22,984 nucleotides of DNA from Methanomassiliicoccales archaeon (GTDB lineage Archaea > Thermoplasmatota > Thermoplasmata > Methanomassiliicoccales > UBA472), in assembly GCA_028679935.1 (NCBI GenBank), contig JAJRAL010000014.1, positions 1-22,984 on the forward strand, in the 5' to 3' direction. Shown piece after piece: positions 13,583 to 21,128 of this stretch. The translations under genes and the position numbers were made by a program. The notes under the pieces were generated by a model. That model did not search any database. It was not told the DNA's origin and was given only the letters and a program-made list of their open reading frames with translations. The first letter of the stretch is position 1, and each line of letters begins with the position of its first letter.

Positions 13583-13669
13583 GCTACCACGACCGATTCT
13601 ATGAGAGGACTGGCTATTTGTCGCTTGTGAGAGCCCCGTCCGGTTCACGGGACCGGGAGAAAAAGAAAG

Positions 13670-13682
13670 CATATAGTATAAT
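13670..13682 (+). promoter_or_regulatory. TATA box for the zinc-ribbon gene
   Basis: CATATAGTATAAT lies about 20-32 bases before the ATG at 13702, and no ribosome site precedes that ATG, suggesting a leaderless mRNA. Confidence 0.6.
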
Positions 13683-13701
13683 TATGGCGTTAGGCTAGAC
13701 G

Positions 13702-14133
13702 ATGGCCTACAAGGTCCCCAAGGCGGAAGTGCTCGCGGAGGCCATCAGGAACGTCCTCCGGGAGCAGAACACGGTCATCAGCCAGAACCTTCTCACTGAA
13801 CTCGTCAACGCCTGCTTGAAACGCGACGACCCCGACTACACCGCCTCGGAGGAACGCATCCGCCGCCTGACGCTGACGAGGAAGCTGGCGAAGGTGCAGA
13901 TCGTCACCAGGGAGGCGGAGGAGAGGTCGAGGCAGGGGAGATGCCCCGTCTGCGGCTCGAAGACCCGGCGCATCCAGAACGAGACAGTCTACGGAGGCAC
14001 GGTCACGCTTGGCTACAAGTGCCGATCCTGCGGATATTGGACCGGGCTGATGCGGAGAATCCCGACGCGGTACATCTTCTATGGCGAGGGCACGAAGGCC
14101 ACCTGCCCCGAGGGATCGGAGCCGCCCCTCTAG
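13702..14133 (+). CDS. Zinc-ribbon protein with a helical N-terminal domain, function unknown
   Basis: A 143-residue protein. Residues about 5-70 are predicted helical and resemble a winged-helix-like module rich in charged residues. Residues 81-110 hold CPVCGS and CRSCGY, two CxxC pairs 23 residues apart that form a zinc ribbon; the tail includes a basic-aromatic stretch (RRIPTRYIFYG). It may bind nucleic acid, but there is no direct evidence. It is leaderless by promoter position and lies 57 bases upstream of cooT, which has its own TATA box. It is divergent from the cPGS gene. Confidence 0.75.
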   Translation: MAYKVPKAEVLAEAIRNVLREQNTVISQNLLTELVNACLKRDDPDYTASEERIRRLTLTRKLAKVQIVTREAEERSRQGRCPVCGSKTRRIQNETVYGGTVTLGYKCRSCGYWTGLMRRIPTRYIFYGEGTKATCPEGSEPPL

Positions 14134-14158
14134 GTCTGTTCGAGACGGGCCGCCGAAC

Positions 14159-14168
14159 GGTTATATAC
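14159..14168 (+). promoter_or_regulatory. TATA box for the cooT-cooC operon
   Basis: GGTTATATAC lies 23-32 bases before the ATG at 14191, the expected spacing for a leaderless archaeal transcript. Confidence 0.65.
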
Positions 14169-14190
14169 GAAAGCTTACCTTGCTGGCATC

Positions 14191-14382
14191 ATGTGCGAGT
14201 CGACGCTCTATCTCGAGGAGAACGGCAGCGCGAAGGCGGTGATGCAGGACGTCGCCCGGATTGTCATGGAGGGCAAGAGCGCCGTCTGCACGAACGTGGT
14301 CGGCGAGCGCCTCGTCTTCGACAACGTGAGGCTCAAGGAGGCGAACTTCCTCAGCCACGGAATCGTCCTGACGAGGGATTGA
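14191..14382 (+). CDS. cooT: CooT-family nickel-binding protein
   Basis: A 63-residue protein beginning MCESTLYL. In characterised CooT a conserved Cys2 binds one nickel ion in a small homodimer; Cys2 is present here, and the rest (a short beta-rich domain with GERLVFDNVRL and the closing GIVLTRD) matches the family length and pattern. CooT helps supply nickel for carbon monoxide dehydrogenase. It stops at 14382, and the cooC ATG follows with no intervening base, so they form one operon. Older databases label this family as a predicted RNA-binding protein; the neighbouring cooC supports the nickel role. Confidence 0.85.
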   Translation: MCESTLYLEENGSAKAVMQDVARIVMEGKSAVCTNVVGERLVFDNVRLKEANFLSHGIVLTRD

Positions 14383-15192
14383 ATGCCGATCAAGATCGCC
14401 GTCTCCGGCAAGGGAGGAGTCGGCAAGACGACCATCGCAGCGGTGCTGTCCAGGCTCTATGGGAGGGAGGGAAGGAAGGTGCTTGCGGTGGACGCGGACC
14501 CGTCGCCCTCGCTGATGGCCGCAGTTGGAATTCCGGAGAAGGAGAGGCTGAAAGCAAAGCCACTGGCGACGATGTACGACCTGATCGAGGAGAGGACCGG
14601 GGTGAGACCGGGTCAGCCTTCCGGTGGCATGTTCAAGCTCAACCCGAAGGTGAACGATCTGATGGAGTCATACTCCGTCGAAGGGCCCGACAAGGTGGAA
14701 GTGCTCCTCCTCGGCACAATCAGCACCGCGGGCGGAGGCTGCTTCTGCCCCGAGTCGACGCTCCTGAAGCGCGTGATGGACCACCTCCTGCTCGAGGAGG
14801 ACGAGATAGTGATCATGGACATGGAGGCGGGTCTCGAGCACCTAGGAAGGGCGACTGCCCGCTCGGTAGACATCATGCTCGCGGTCGTCGAGCCGGGTCA
14901 GAGGTCGATTGAGACCGCGGCGAAGATAAGGGACCTGGCGAAGGAGCTGGGAGTCACGAGGATCTTGGCGGTCATCAACAAGGCGCCGTCCAGGATGGTG
15001 GCGAAACAGATCGAGGATGAGTTGCGGATAAAGTTCGAGATCGAGACGATCGGCTCGCTGCCATACGCACAGGCCTTGGTTGACGCCGACCTTAACGGAA
15101 TCCCGGCGATGGAACAACCTGGCACCGAGGAATTCGTGTCGGCGGTGTCGAGGCTGAAAACGCGCCTTGACGAGATCGCCATAGCTGGATGA
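14383..15192 (+). CDS. cooC: CooC-type nickel-insertion ATPase for CO dehydrogenase
   Basis: A 269-residue MinD/SIMIBI-class ATPase. The deviant Walker A KGGVGKTT is at 10-17, and the switch region has AVDADPSPSL (35-44). The diagnostic CxC (C120-F-C122 in GGCFCPE) is the nickel-binding pair of CooC dimers. IMDMEAGLEHLGR corresponds to Walker B and switch II. It inserts nickel into the C-cluster of CO dehydrogenase using ATP. It directly follows cooT. No CODH or acetyl-CoA synthase subunit is encoded in the window, so its target must lie elsewhere; its presence implies a CODH and possibly a Wood-Ljungdahl pathway. Confidence 0.92.
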   Translation: MPIKIAVSGKGGVGKTTIAAVLSRLYGREGRKVLAVDADPSPSLMAAVGIPEKERLKAKPLATMYDLIEERTGVRPGQPSGGMFKLNPKVNDLMESYSVEGPDKVEVLLLGTISTAGGGCFCPESTLLKRVMDHLLLEEDEIVIMDMEAGLEHLGRATARSVDIMLAVVEPGQRSIETAAKIRDLAKELGVTRILAVINKAPSRMVAKQIEDELRIKFEIETIGSLPYAQALVDADLNGIPAMEQPGTEEFVSAVSRLKTRLDEIAIAG

Positions 15193-15211
15193 GCGAAGAA
15201 AGATAGAAGAA

Positions 15212-15228
15212 CGGCGGGAAGCCCGCCG
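15212..15228. terminator. Hairpin between convergent cooC and the exporter operon
   Basis: CGGCGGG (15212-15218) pairs perfectly with CCCGCCG (15222-15228) across the loop AAG. It lies in the 45-base gap between two convergent genes and could end transcripts from both. No strong T-run follows; a 10-base palindrome GAATCGATTC (15229-15238) does. Confidence 0.55.
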
Positions 15229-15237
15229 GAATCGATT

Positions 15238-16056
15238 CTATTTCGCGCTCATCGTCCGCTTGGCCACCCATACGGCCAGCAGGAGGAAGGCGCCCGCTAT
15301 GATCGCCAGTCCGAGCAGGTCCCAGTACCAGTTGTATATGTAGGTCGAACTGTGGAACGCGAACTGCCTCGCGCTGTCGACCGCGAGCGTCAGCGGGTTG
15401 TAGGCCGCCACTGTCTGCAGCCAGCTGGGCATGCCCGCCGTCGGGAACAGCGCCGCGGAAGCGAACATCAACGGCAGGTTCAGCAGGTTCACGATGGCAA
15501 ACAACGTCTCCTGATTCTCTACCTTCAGGGCGATCGCGGTGAACATGCTGGAGAACATTATCGCCAGCAGGAACATCGCAATCATGATGCCGACCAGGTC
15601 CCAGAACGAGAAACTCACGTACACGCTCAACCCGACCAGGCCCGGTACGTATGCGAATAGCAGCGCGATGACAAAGACGATGGCCATCTGGATCATCGCC
15701 CTCACGGTCGTGGCGAATATGCGCGATAGGGCAATGGAACTCCTCGAGATCGGAGCGGCCCTGAGCTTGTTGAGGAATCCGAATCTGCGGTCCCAGACGA
15801 TAGACATGCCGCCGAACATGCAGGTGAACAGAACGATGACCGCTAGCATGCCGATGGCCATGTATGAGAAGTAGTTGCTAGTCCCAAAGGCCGCCTCCAT
15901 TTGTGCCGGCGTGAACCCGAGATTGCCTAGGTTGAATGCCTGCCCGAAAAGACCCAGCCAAACGATCGGCTGGATGAGCGCCACGAAGATCTGGATCTTG
16001 CTCCTATACCAGTGCTTCAGTTCGCGCTGCGTCAGCGCGTTCGTCTCGCGGAGCAC
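15238..16056 (-). CDS. ABC-2 type transporter permease (drug/daunorubicin-exporter class)
   Basis: A 272-residue ABC-2 membrane protein with about six hydrophobic spans (the first near residues 25-40 and the last near 245-265) and the class signature around LNKLRAAPISRSSIALSRI and the late LFPTAGMPSWLQTVAAYNPLT, typical of DrrB-like permeases. Together with the ATPase it forms an exporter, substrate unknown. The start is GTG at 16056, set by an AGGAGG seven bases upstream and by homology (LRETNALTQRELKHW); longer readings would overlap the ATPase with non-homologous Arg/Ser-rich sequence. One base separates it from the ATPase stop. Confidence 0.9.
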   Translation of the reverse strand: MLRETNALTQRELKHWYRSKIQIFVALIQPIVWLGLFGQAFNLGNLGFTPAQMEAAFGTSNYFSYMAIGMLAVIVLFTCMFGGMSIVWDRRFGFLNKLRAAPISRSSIALSRIFATTVRAMIQMAIVFVIALLFAYVPGLVGLSVYVSFSFWDLVGIMIAMFLLAIMFSSMFTAIALKVENQETLFAIVNLLNLPLMFASAALFPTAGMPSWLQTVAAYNPLTLAVDSARQFAFHSSTYIYNWYWDLLGLAIIAGAFLLLAVWVAKRTMSAK

Positions 16057-16057
16057 C

Positions 16058-17068
16058 TCAACGCCTCCTTCGCATCTGCATCGTCTGGGCGTGCGCCGCG
16101 GCCTTGTCCATGGACCCAGACTGCTCGGCGTCGCGCAACGAGCGGCCGGTGTACTCGAGGAAGACCTGGTCCATGTTCGGCCTCTGGAGGCTGACGCTCG
16201 CCACTTGTCCGCCGGAATCCGTGACCGCCTTGAGCACCGATACCAGTTGCGTCTCTCCGTTGGTGACCTTGACGCGGTACTCGGCACCCTCTTTCTTGAC
16301 TTCGAGGACGCCACCCGCGGCCTGGATCGCGTTCGAGATGTCCGCGTCAGTCTGGTTGACCTTGATCTGAAGCACGTCGCCGCCCAGAGAGCGCTTCAGC
16401 GTCGCCGGCGTGTCCAGGGCCATGATCCTACCGAGGTCGATGATCCCTATCTTGTCGCACAGCGAGTCCGCCTCCTCCAGGTAGTGCGTCGTCATGAAGA
16501 CGGTCATGTTGTGCTTCACCTTCAGATCCCGAATGTGATCCCACATCACCGCCCTTGTCTGAACATCCAGCCCCAGGGTCGGCTCGTCGAGGAACAGAAT
16601 CTTGGGGCGGTGGATCAGGCCCTCCGCGAGCTCGAGCCTCTTCCTCATTCCGCCAGAGTACGTCTTCACGTACCTCCCGGCGGCGTCCTCGAGTTTCACG
16701 AGTTTGATGAGCTCGTCGATCCTTTCCGTGGCCTCTTTCTTCGGGACCCCGTATAGCGTGGCCTGGAGCATCATGTTCTCGCGACCGGTCAGATCATCGT
16801 CGACGGTCAGCTCTTGGGGGACGAGGCCGATCTGGTGCCTGACCTTGTCAGGCTCCTTATTCACATCAAGTCCCATCACTCTCGCCTCGCCGCTCGTTGG
16901 CTTCACAAGGGTCGTGAGCATGGATATCGTGGTCGTCTTGCCCGCGCCGTTCGGACCCAGGAAGCCGAATATCTCCCCCTCCTGGACCTCGAACGATATC
17001 CCGTCCACGGCGCGGATGGTTTTGTCATAGACCTTCACCAGGTCCTTCACTTCGATTACCGCACCCAT
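16058..17068 (-). CDS. ABC-2 type transporter ATPase (DrrA-like)
   Basis: A 336-residue ATPase: Walker A GPNGAGKT (38-45), signature YSGGM (137-141), Walker B ILFLDE (157-162) and switch H195 in TTHYLEEAD. The C-terminal extension (about 225-336), with the PNMDQVFLEYTGR motif, is characteristic of DrrA-type drug and lipid exporters. It powers the permease encoded one base downstream. The ATG at 17068 lies one base after the PadR stop, with GAGGTGAG inside that gene as ribosome site; a GTG at 17080 is a less likely alternative. It ends in a short Arg-rich tail. Confidence 0.92.
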   Translation of the reverse strand: MGAVIEVKDLVKVYDKTIRAVDGISFEVQEGEIFGFLGPNGAGKTTTISMLTTLVKPTSGEARVMGLDVNKEPDKVRHQIGLVPQELTVDDDLTGRENMMLQATLYGVPKKEATERIDELIKLVKLEDAAGRYVKTYSGGMRKRLELAEGLIHRPKILFLDEPTLGLDVQTRAVMWDHIRDLKVKHNMTVFMTTHYLEEADSLCDKIGIIDLGRIMALDTPATLKRSLGGDVLQIKVNQTDADISNAIQAAGGVLEVKKEGAEYRVKVTNGETQLVSVLKAVTDSGGQVASVSLQRPNMDQVFLEYTGRSLRDAEQSGSMDKAAAHAQTMQMRRRR

Positions 17069-17069
17069 T

Positions 17070-17621
17070 CTAAGTCTCACCTCTCTTCGCTTTCGACTTC
17101 TTCTCGAGCTCTTTCAGTTCGGTGTGGATAGATGCCAATTTCGACAGGTGGAGGTCCCGCATTTCTCTCAGATGGGAGATCCTCTGCTCCGGAGTCATTT
17201 CTTCGACCTCGAACATGGCGGCGAATCTGGGGAACATCGGTATTTCCTCGGAGGCGGGGGCGTCTCTCCTCATCTCCTTCTTCGCCTTGTCCAGTATCTC
17301 GAAATAGCGGCTGACGAAGCGGATGTCCGCCGGCAGGCCCATGATCTTCTGCTGGATCAGTCGCTCGCCCTTCTCCGTGATCGAGTAGTACTCCGTCCCG
17401 TCCTTCTTCTCGGCCAATATCAGGCCCCTTTCCTCAAGCCGCTTCAGAGCGGGATATATCGTACCCGTCTGCGGGGACCAGACCCCCTCGAAGTCGTCCC
17501 TGAGGGCACGAAGCATTTCATACCCGTACATCGGCTTTACCCTGAGATGGATGAGCATGACAGACTGGAACGGACTGATCCTCACCTCTGGGGACCGCTG
17601 TGCTCGGATTCTGGTTGGCAT
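17070..17621 (-). CDS. PadR-family transcriptional regulator
   Basis: A 183-residue winged-helix repressor. The N-terminal domain shows the PadR pattern: MYGYEMLRAL (31-40), the GTIYPALKRLEERGLI recognition and wing region (53-68) and EYYSITEKG (78-85). The C-terminal half is a charged, mainly helical dimerisation region ending in coiled-coil-like LKELEKKSKAK. PadR proteins usually repress an adjacent multidrug exporter and release DNA on binding its substrate; here the exporter genes follow with one-base gaps in the same operon. The ATG at 17621 with AGAGGAAGAG is clear, and a 20-base dyad lies just upstream as a candidate autoregulatory operator. Confidence 0.9.
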   Translation of the reverse strand: MPTRIRAQRSPEVRISPFQSVMLIHLRVKPMYGYEMLRALRDDFEGVWSPQTGTIYPALKRLEERGLILAEKKDGTEYYSITEKGERLIQQKIMGLPADIRFVSRYFEILDKAKKEMRRDAPASEEIPMFPRFAAMFEVEEMTPEQRISHLREMRDLHLSKLASIHTELKELEKKSKAKRGET

Positions 17622-17634
17622 CTCTTCCTCTTTG

Positions 17635-17654
17635 CTAAGTAGTGGGCTACCTAG
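17635..17654. promoter_or_regulatory. 20-base imperfect palindrome, candidate PadR operator
   Basis: CTAAGTAG-TGGG-CTACCTAG has 7 of 8 arm positions complementary. It lies between the TATA element (near 17683) and the PadR start at 17621, overlapping the expected transcription start, the place for autorepression. Confidence 0.55.
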
Positions 17655-17678
17655 TTTACCGCCACGTAAGGCGCACTT

Positions 17679-17690
17679 GCTATAAGTATC
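17679..17690. promoter_or_regulatory. TATA element shared by the PadR operon and the ACT-domain gene
   Basis: GCTATAAGTATC can serve in either direction (TATAAGTA or TACTTATA). It is 58 bases from the PadR ATG and about 65-75 bases from the divergent ATG at 17754, where no other TATA box is evident. Confidence 0.45.
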
Positions 17691-17753
17691 TTGCTCGCTC
17701 GATGGGCGCCCGCCCGCGCTCAACACAGCGAGCCAGACCATTGCGGAATAGGC

Positions 17754-18734
17754 ATGACAACGTTTATCAAGGCAGAACGGATTGTGCGCGCGGGTCTGAA
17801 CATGCGCGTCCACGATTTCGCCAGGCTGCGGGGCTCGAAGGTGCACATCAGCGAGCGTCTTGCCGCCCCCCTCGGACTCACCGAGGGAAGCAAGGCCTTC
17901 ACGGCCATGTTCAGATATGATGTCGAAGGGAAGACGAGCTACGAGATCGTGCTCTCAACCTTCGGACCGGAGAACTACCGCGAGATCTGCGTCGTTACCT
18001 TCTACATGCTCGACGTTCCTGGAGCCTGCGCTCAGGTGGCCAAGTTCCTCGGCGAGAGGAACATCGACATCCTCAACTCGGTCTCGCTGAGCATGATATC
18101 CAAGGTCTGCATGGTCTGGAAGATGACGGTGGATCTCTCATACTACGGCGATTCCGTCGCGCTACGCGAGGAGTTCGATTCGCTGAAGAGGGCGCGATCA
18201 CCGAAGCTCGACAGGGCCGACGCGATCGTAGTCGAAGCGGCGAACGTGAGCGACCGGTTCACCAAAGGCCTGGTCGCACCCGGCTCGTCGGTCAAGGTGA
18301 GGTCGGTCCGGAGGGCGCAGAAGACGCCCGTGCCGATAGTGGGCGGGGAGCTCACCATCCCCGACGAGTACATGCGGGCGATGGAAGGCGTGAAGGACGA
18401 TGCGCCACTGATGATGCTGGCCGACCAAGATTCCTGGGTGCTCTCGATCACCCCGCTCGATCCGTCGCTGCGCCTCGTGTCCGTGGACCTTGTGATTCCG
18501 GACAAGCCCGGCGCCATCTACGAGGTGACTAGGTTCCTCGCCGAACAAGGGGTGAACCTTCTTTCGGTATCCACGACCGTGCTCGTCTATTACGAGCGCA
18601 TGTCGCTGTCGATGGTCGCTGACATCAATGGCCACGCTGACGGACCAGAGGAGTTGAGGACGCGTCTGAGCGAGCACCTGAAGGGGCTGAAGGGAGATTT
18701 CAAGCTCCAGAGCCTGGAGCAGATCGAGTTCTGA
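17754..18734 (+). CDS. Internally duplicated (AbrB-like + ACT) x2 regulatory protein
   Basis: A 326-residue protein made of two copies of one unit. Copy 1 (about 28-120) has an AbrB-like beta segment, GSKVHISERLAAPLGL, then an ACT domain with LDVPGACAQVAKFLGERNIDI. Copy 2 (about 197-290) has GGELTIPDEYMRAMEGV and then IPDKPGAIYEVTRFLAEQGVNL. ACT domains bind amino acids or similar small ligands, often at a dimer interface; AbrB-like folds often bind DNA. The linker (about 130-195) is charged. No catalytic domain is visible. The ATG at 17754 is preferred, since upstream codons look non-coding. It is followed 11 bases later by the biotin ligase and the carboxyltransferase genes, so it may sense a metabolite (an amino acid, or one related to propionyl/methylmalonyl flux) and control them. 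The function is inferred, not known. Confidence 0.8.
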   Translation: MTTFIKAERIVRAGLNMRVHDFARLRGSKVHISERLAAPLGLTEGSKAFTAMFRYDVEGKTSYEIVLSTFGPENYREICVVTFYMLDVPGACAQVAKFLGERNIDILNSVSLSMISKVCMVWKMTVDLSYYGDSVALREEFDSLKRARSPKLDRADAIVVEAANVSDRFTKGLVAPGSSVKVRSVRRAQKTPVPIVGGELTIPDEYMRAMEGVKDDAPLMMLADQDSWVLSITPLDPSLRLVSVDLVIPDKPGAIYEVTRFLAEQGVNLLSVSTTVLVYYERMSLSMVADINGHADGPEELRTRLSEHLKGLKGDFKLQSLEQIEF

Positions 18735-18745
18735 GCGGGTGTACG

Positions 18746-19495
18746 ATGAGCCTCAAGTTCCGGGTGGTCCGTGAGACTTCCGTCATATCGACGAACGATT
18801 CGGTCAGGCGATTGGCGATCGAGGGAGAGCCCGAAGGCTTCGTGGCCGTTGCCAGGACCCAGACGGGAGGTAGAGGGAGATTGGGAAACGCGTGGTCCTC
18901 CCCGCCGGGCGGTCTGTACATGTCGATACTCCTTCGACCGAAGCTCAGACCGGACGCGGCCCTAGGCATGACCGTCTTCTCATGCGCTCCGATCGGAAGG
19001 GCAATAGAGAAGCTCACCGGGATCAAGATCGGGCTGAAATGGCCCAACGACCTCGAGATCGATGGCAGGAAGGTGGGAGGCATCCTCGTCGAAGGGGCCA
19101 GCACTGGCGGCGGGCTCGATTTCGCCATCCTCGGCATCGGAATCAACGCGAACACCGAACCGCCGAACGACGAAGCGCCGAACGCGATCTCTATCCGAAG
19201 CATTCTCGGACGGCAGGTCGATCTCGACGAGCTCTCGCATGCGATCCTCACGGAGTTCGAGGCATTCTACGATGGCCTGAAGGATGGTAGCCTCCGCGAA
19301 GAATACGTGAGGCGATCCTCGGTCCTCGGAAGGAGGGTCGAGCTCTCGAGCGAGAGCGAGGCCATCAAGGGTACGGCTACGGGAATCGGCGAGAGTGGTT
19401 CGCTGCTCCTGCGCGCGGACGACGGGCAGGAAATCGAGATCCTCTCCGCGACGGGCGTGAGCCTGAGGGTTTCGGGCAGGGGGGGCGGAGCATGA
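18746..19495 (+). CDS. birA: Biotin-[carboxyl carrier] protein ligase, catalytic domain only
   Basis: A 249-residue class I biotin ligase without the N-terminal DNA-binding domain of E. coli BirA, so it is an enzyme but not itself a repressor. Motifs: TGGRGRLGNAW (40-50, biotinyl-AMP loop), KWPND (98-102) and RKVGGILVE (108-116); the C-terminal beta domain closes with LLLRADDGQEIEIL. It activates biotin with ATP and attaches it to the carrier lysine, presumably in the biotin carrier encoded at the right edge of the window. It lies in line with, and close to, the carboxyltransferase genes. Confidence 0.93.
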   Translation: MSLKFRVVRETSVISTNDSVRRLAIEGEPEGFVAVARTQTGGRGRLGNAWSSPPGGLYMSILLRPKLRPDAALGMTVFSCAPIGRAIEKLTGIKIGLKWPNDLEIDGRKVGGILVEGASTGGGLDFAILGIGINANTEPPNDEAPNAISIRSILGRQVDLDELSHAILTEFEAFYDGLKDGSLREEYVRRSSVLGRRVELSSESEAIKGTATGIGESGSLLLRADDGQEIEILSATGVSLRVSGRGGGA

Positions 19496-19540
19496 AAAGC
19501 ATTATTACTGGAAGGAGGATTCGTTTCGACAGTCTGGAGC

Positions 19541-21118
19541 GTGCAGGCGTTGGCCGGTGAAGAGGCGAACAAGGAATCCAAGGAGGTGAAGGAGCTCAAG
19601 GAGCTCCGCAGGCGGGCCCGTGCTGGAGGGGGAAGCGAGAGGATAGACAGGCAGCACAAGGCGGGGAAGATGACGGCGAGGGAGCGCATCGAGGCCTTGG
19701 TCGATCCAGGTAGCTTCGTCGAGCTCGACGCCTTCCTGACCCACCAGAGCAACGCCTTCGGCATGGACAAGACGAAGATCCCAGGAGACGGGGTTGTAAC
19801 CGGCTACGGAACCGTCGACGGGAAGAAGGTCTACGTCTTCGCCCAGGACTTCACCGTGTTCGCCGGCTCGGTCGGCAAGATGCACGCTTCCAAGATCTGC
19901 AAGACCATCGACCTCGCGGCGAAGAACGGCTGTCCCGTGATCGGGATGTACGATTCCGGCGGAGCAAGGGTACAGGAGGGCATCGACTCTCTCGCCGGCT
20001 ACGCGGAGATATTCTTCCGCATCTCGCTTGCCTCCGGCGTCGTCCCCATCATCTCGATGATCATGGGGCCATGTGCCGGCCCGGCGGTGTTCTTCCCCGG
20101 GCTGAGCGATTTCAACTTCATGGTCAGGGGCACGAGCCAAATGTTCGTCGTGGCGCCCGACGTGATCAAGGCGGTGCAGAACGTCGACATCAGCATCGAG
20201 GACCTCGGCGGGGCAGAGGTGCACAATACCAAGTCGGGGAGCGCGCACTTCATGTCAGACACGGAGGCGGACTGCCTACGCAAGGCGAGGAGGCTCCTCA
20301 CGTACCTGCCGTCGAACAACCTCGAAGGGCCGCCGCAGGTGCAGCCGAAGGATTCGCCGGAGAGGATCGAGGAATCCCTGAACGCGGCAATTCCAGAGGA
20401 CAAGGTCAAGCCGGTCGACATGCACTTGATCATCGGCAAGGTCTTCGACGACGGCGAGTTCCTTGAGGTCCAGGAGACCTACGCTCAGAACATCATAGTC
20501 GGTTTTGCCAGGCTCGACGGGATCACCGTCGGCATCGTGGCGAACCACCCTTCGGTGCTCGCGGGGACGCTCGACTCGCACGCCTCGATCAAGGCGGCGC
20601 GCTTCGTGCGCTTCTGCGACGCGTTCGGCATCCCGCTCGTCACGTTCGTAGACGTCCCGGGCTACCTGCCAAGCGTCGAGCAGGAGACGCTCGGAATGGT
20701 GCGCAACTCCGCCAAGCTCATGTTCGCGTATTGCGAGGCGACGGTTCCGAAGATCACCCTGGTCCTGAGGAAGGCATTCGGGGGCGCTTATTGCGTCATG
20801 GCGTCGAAGCACATCCGCGCCGATATCAACTATGCGTGGCCGTCGGCTGAGATAGCGATCATGGCGCCGGAACAGGCGATCGACATCGTCTACAAAAGGG
20901 AGCTCATCCTCGCCGACGACCCACAGTCGAAGCGGGACGAGCTGGCGACCGAGTACCGGCGCGTCGAGGCGAACGCGTTCGTCGCGGCGGAGAAGGGCTA
21001 TCTCGACGACGTGTTCGAACCGAAGGAAACGAGGGTGAAGCTCATCAACGCGCTTCACACGCTCGAGAGGAAGAGAGAGACGAGGCCGGCGAAGAAGCAC
21101 GGCAACATGCCTCTCTGA
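19541..21118 (+). CDS. 12S-type acyl-CoA carboxyltransferase (propionyl-/methylmalonyl-CoA class)
   Basis: A 525-residue biotin-dependent carboxyltransferase of the PccB/MmdA/12S class. The two crotonase-fold halves are visible: the first with SGGARVQEG (139-147) and MGPCAGPAVFFPG (175-187), the second with GYLPSVEQE and AFGGAYCVMAS, the glycine-rich pairs that form oxyanion holes for CoA and biotin. It transfers CO2 between carboxybiotin and an acyl-CoA, probably propionyl-CoA/methylmalonyl-CoA. The start is uncertain: GTG at 19541 has no usable ribosome site, while AAGGAGG at 19512-19518 points to 19523, where the in-frame codon is GTT. The N-terminal residues are not part of the fold. It forms one operon with the following 5S-type and carrier genes. 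Confidence 0.92.
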   Translation: MQALAGEEANKESKEVKELKELRRRARAGGGSERIDRQHKAGKMTARERIEALVDPGSFVELDAFLTHQSNAFGMDKTKIPGDGVVTGYGTVDGKKVYVFAQDFTVFAGSVGKMHASKICKTIDLAAKNGCPVIGMYDSGGARVQEGIDSLAGYAEIFFRISLASGVVPIISMIMGPCAGPAVFFPGLSDFNFMVRGTSQMFVVAPDVIKAVQNVDISIEDLGGAEVHNTKSGSAHFMSDTEADCLRKARRLLTYLPSNNLEGPPQVQPKDSPERIEESLNAAIPEDKVKPVDMHLIIGKVFDDGEFLEVQETYAQNIIVGFARLDGITVGIVANHPSVLAGTLDSHASIKAARFVRFCDAFGIPLVTFVDVPGYLPSVEQETLGMVRNSAKLMFAYCEATVPKITLVLRKAFGGAYCVMASKHIRADINYAWPSAEIAIMAPEQAIDIVYKRELILADDPQSKRDELATEYRRVEANAFVAAEKGYLDDVFEPKETRVKLINALHTLERKRETRPAKKHGNMPL

Positions 21119-21128
21119 GGTGCCAAGG

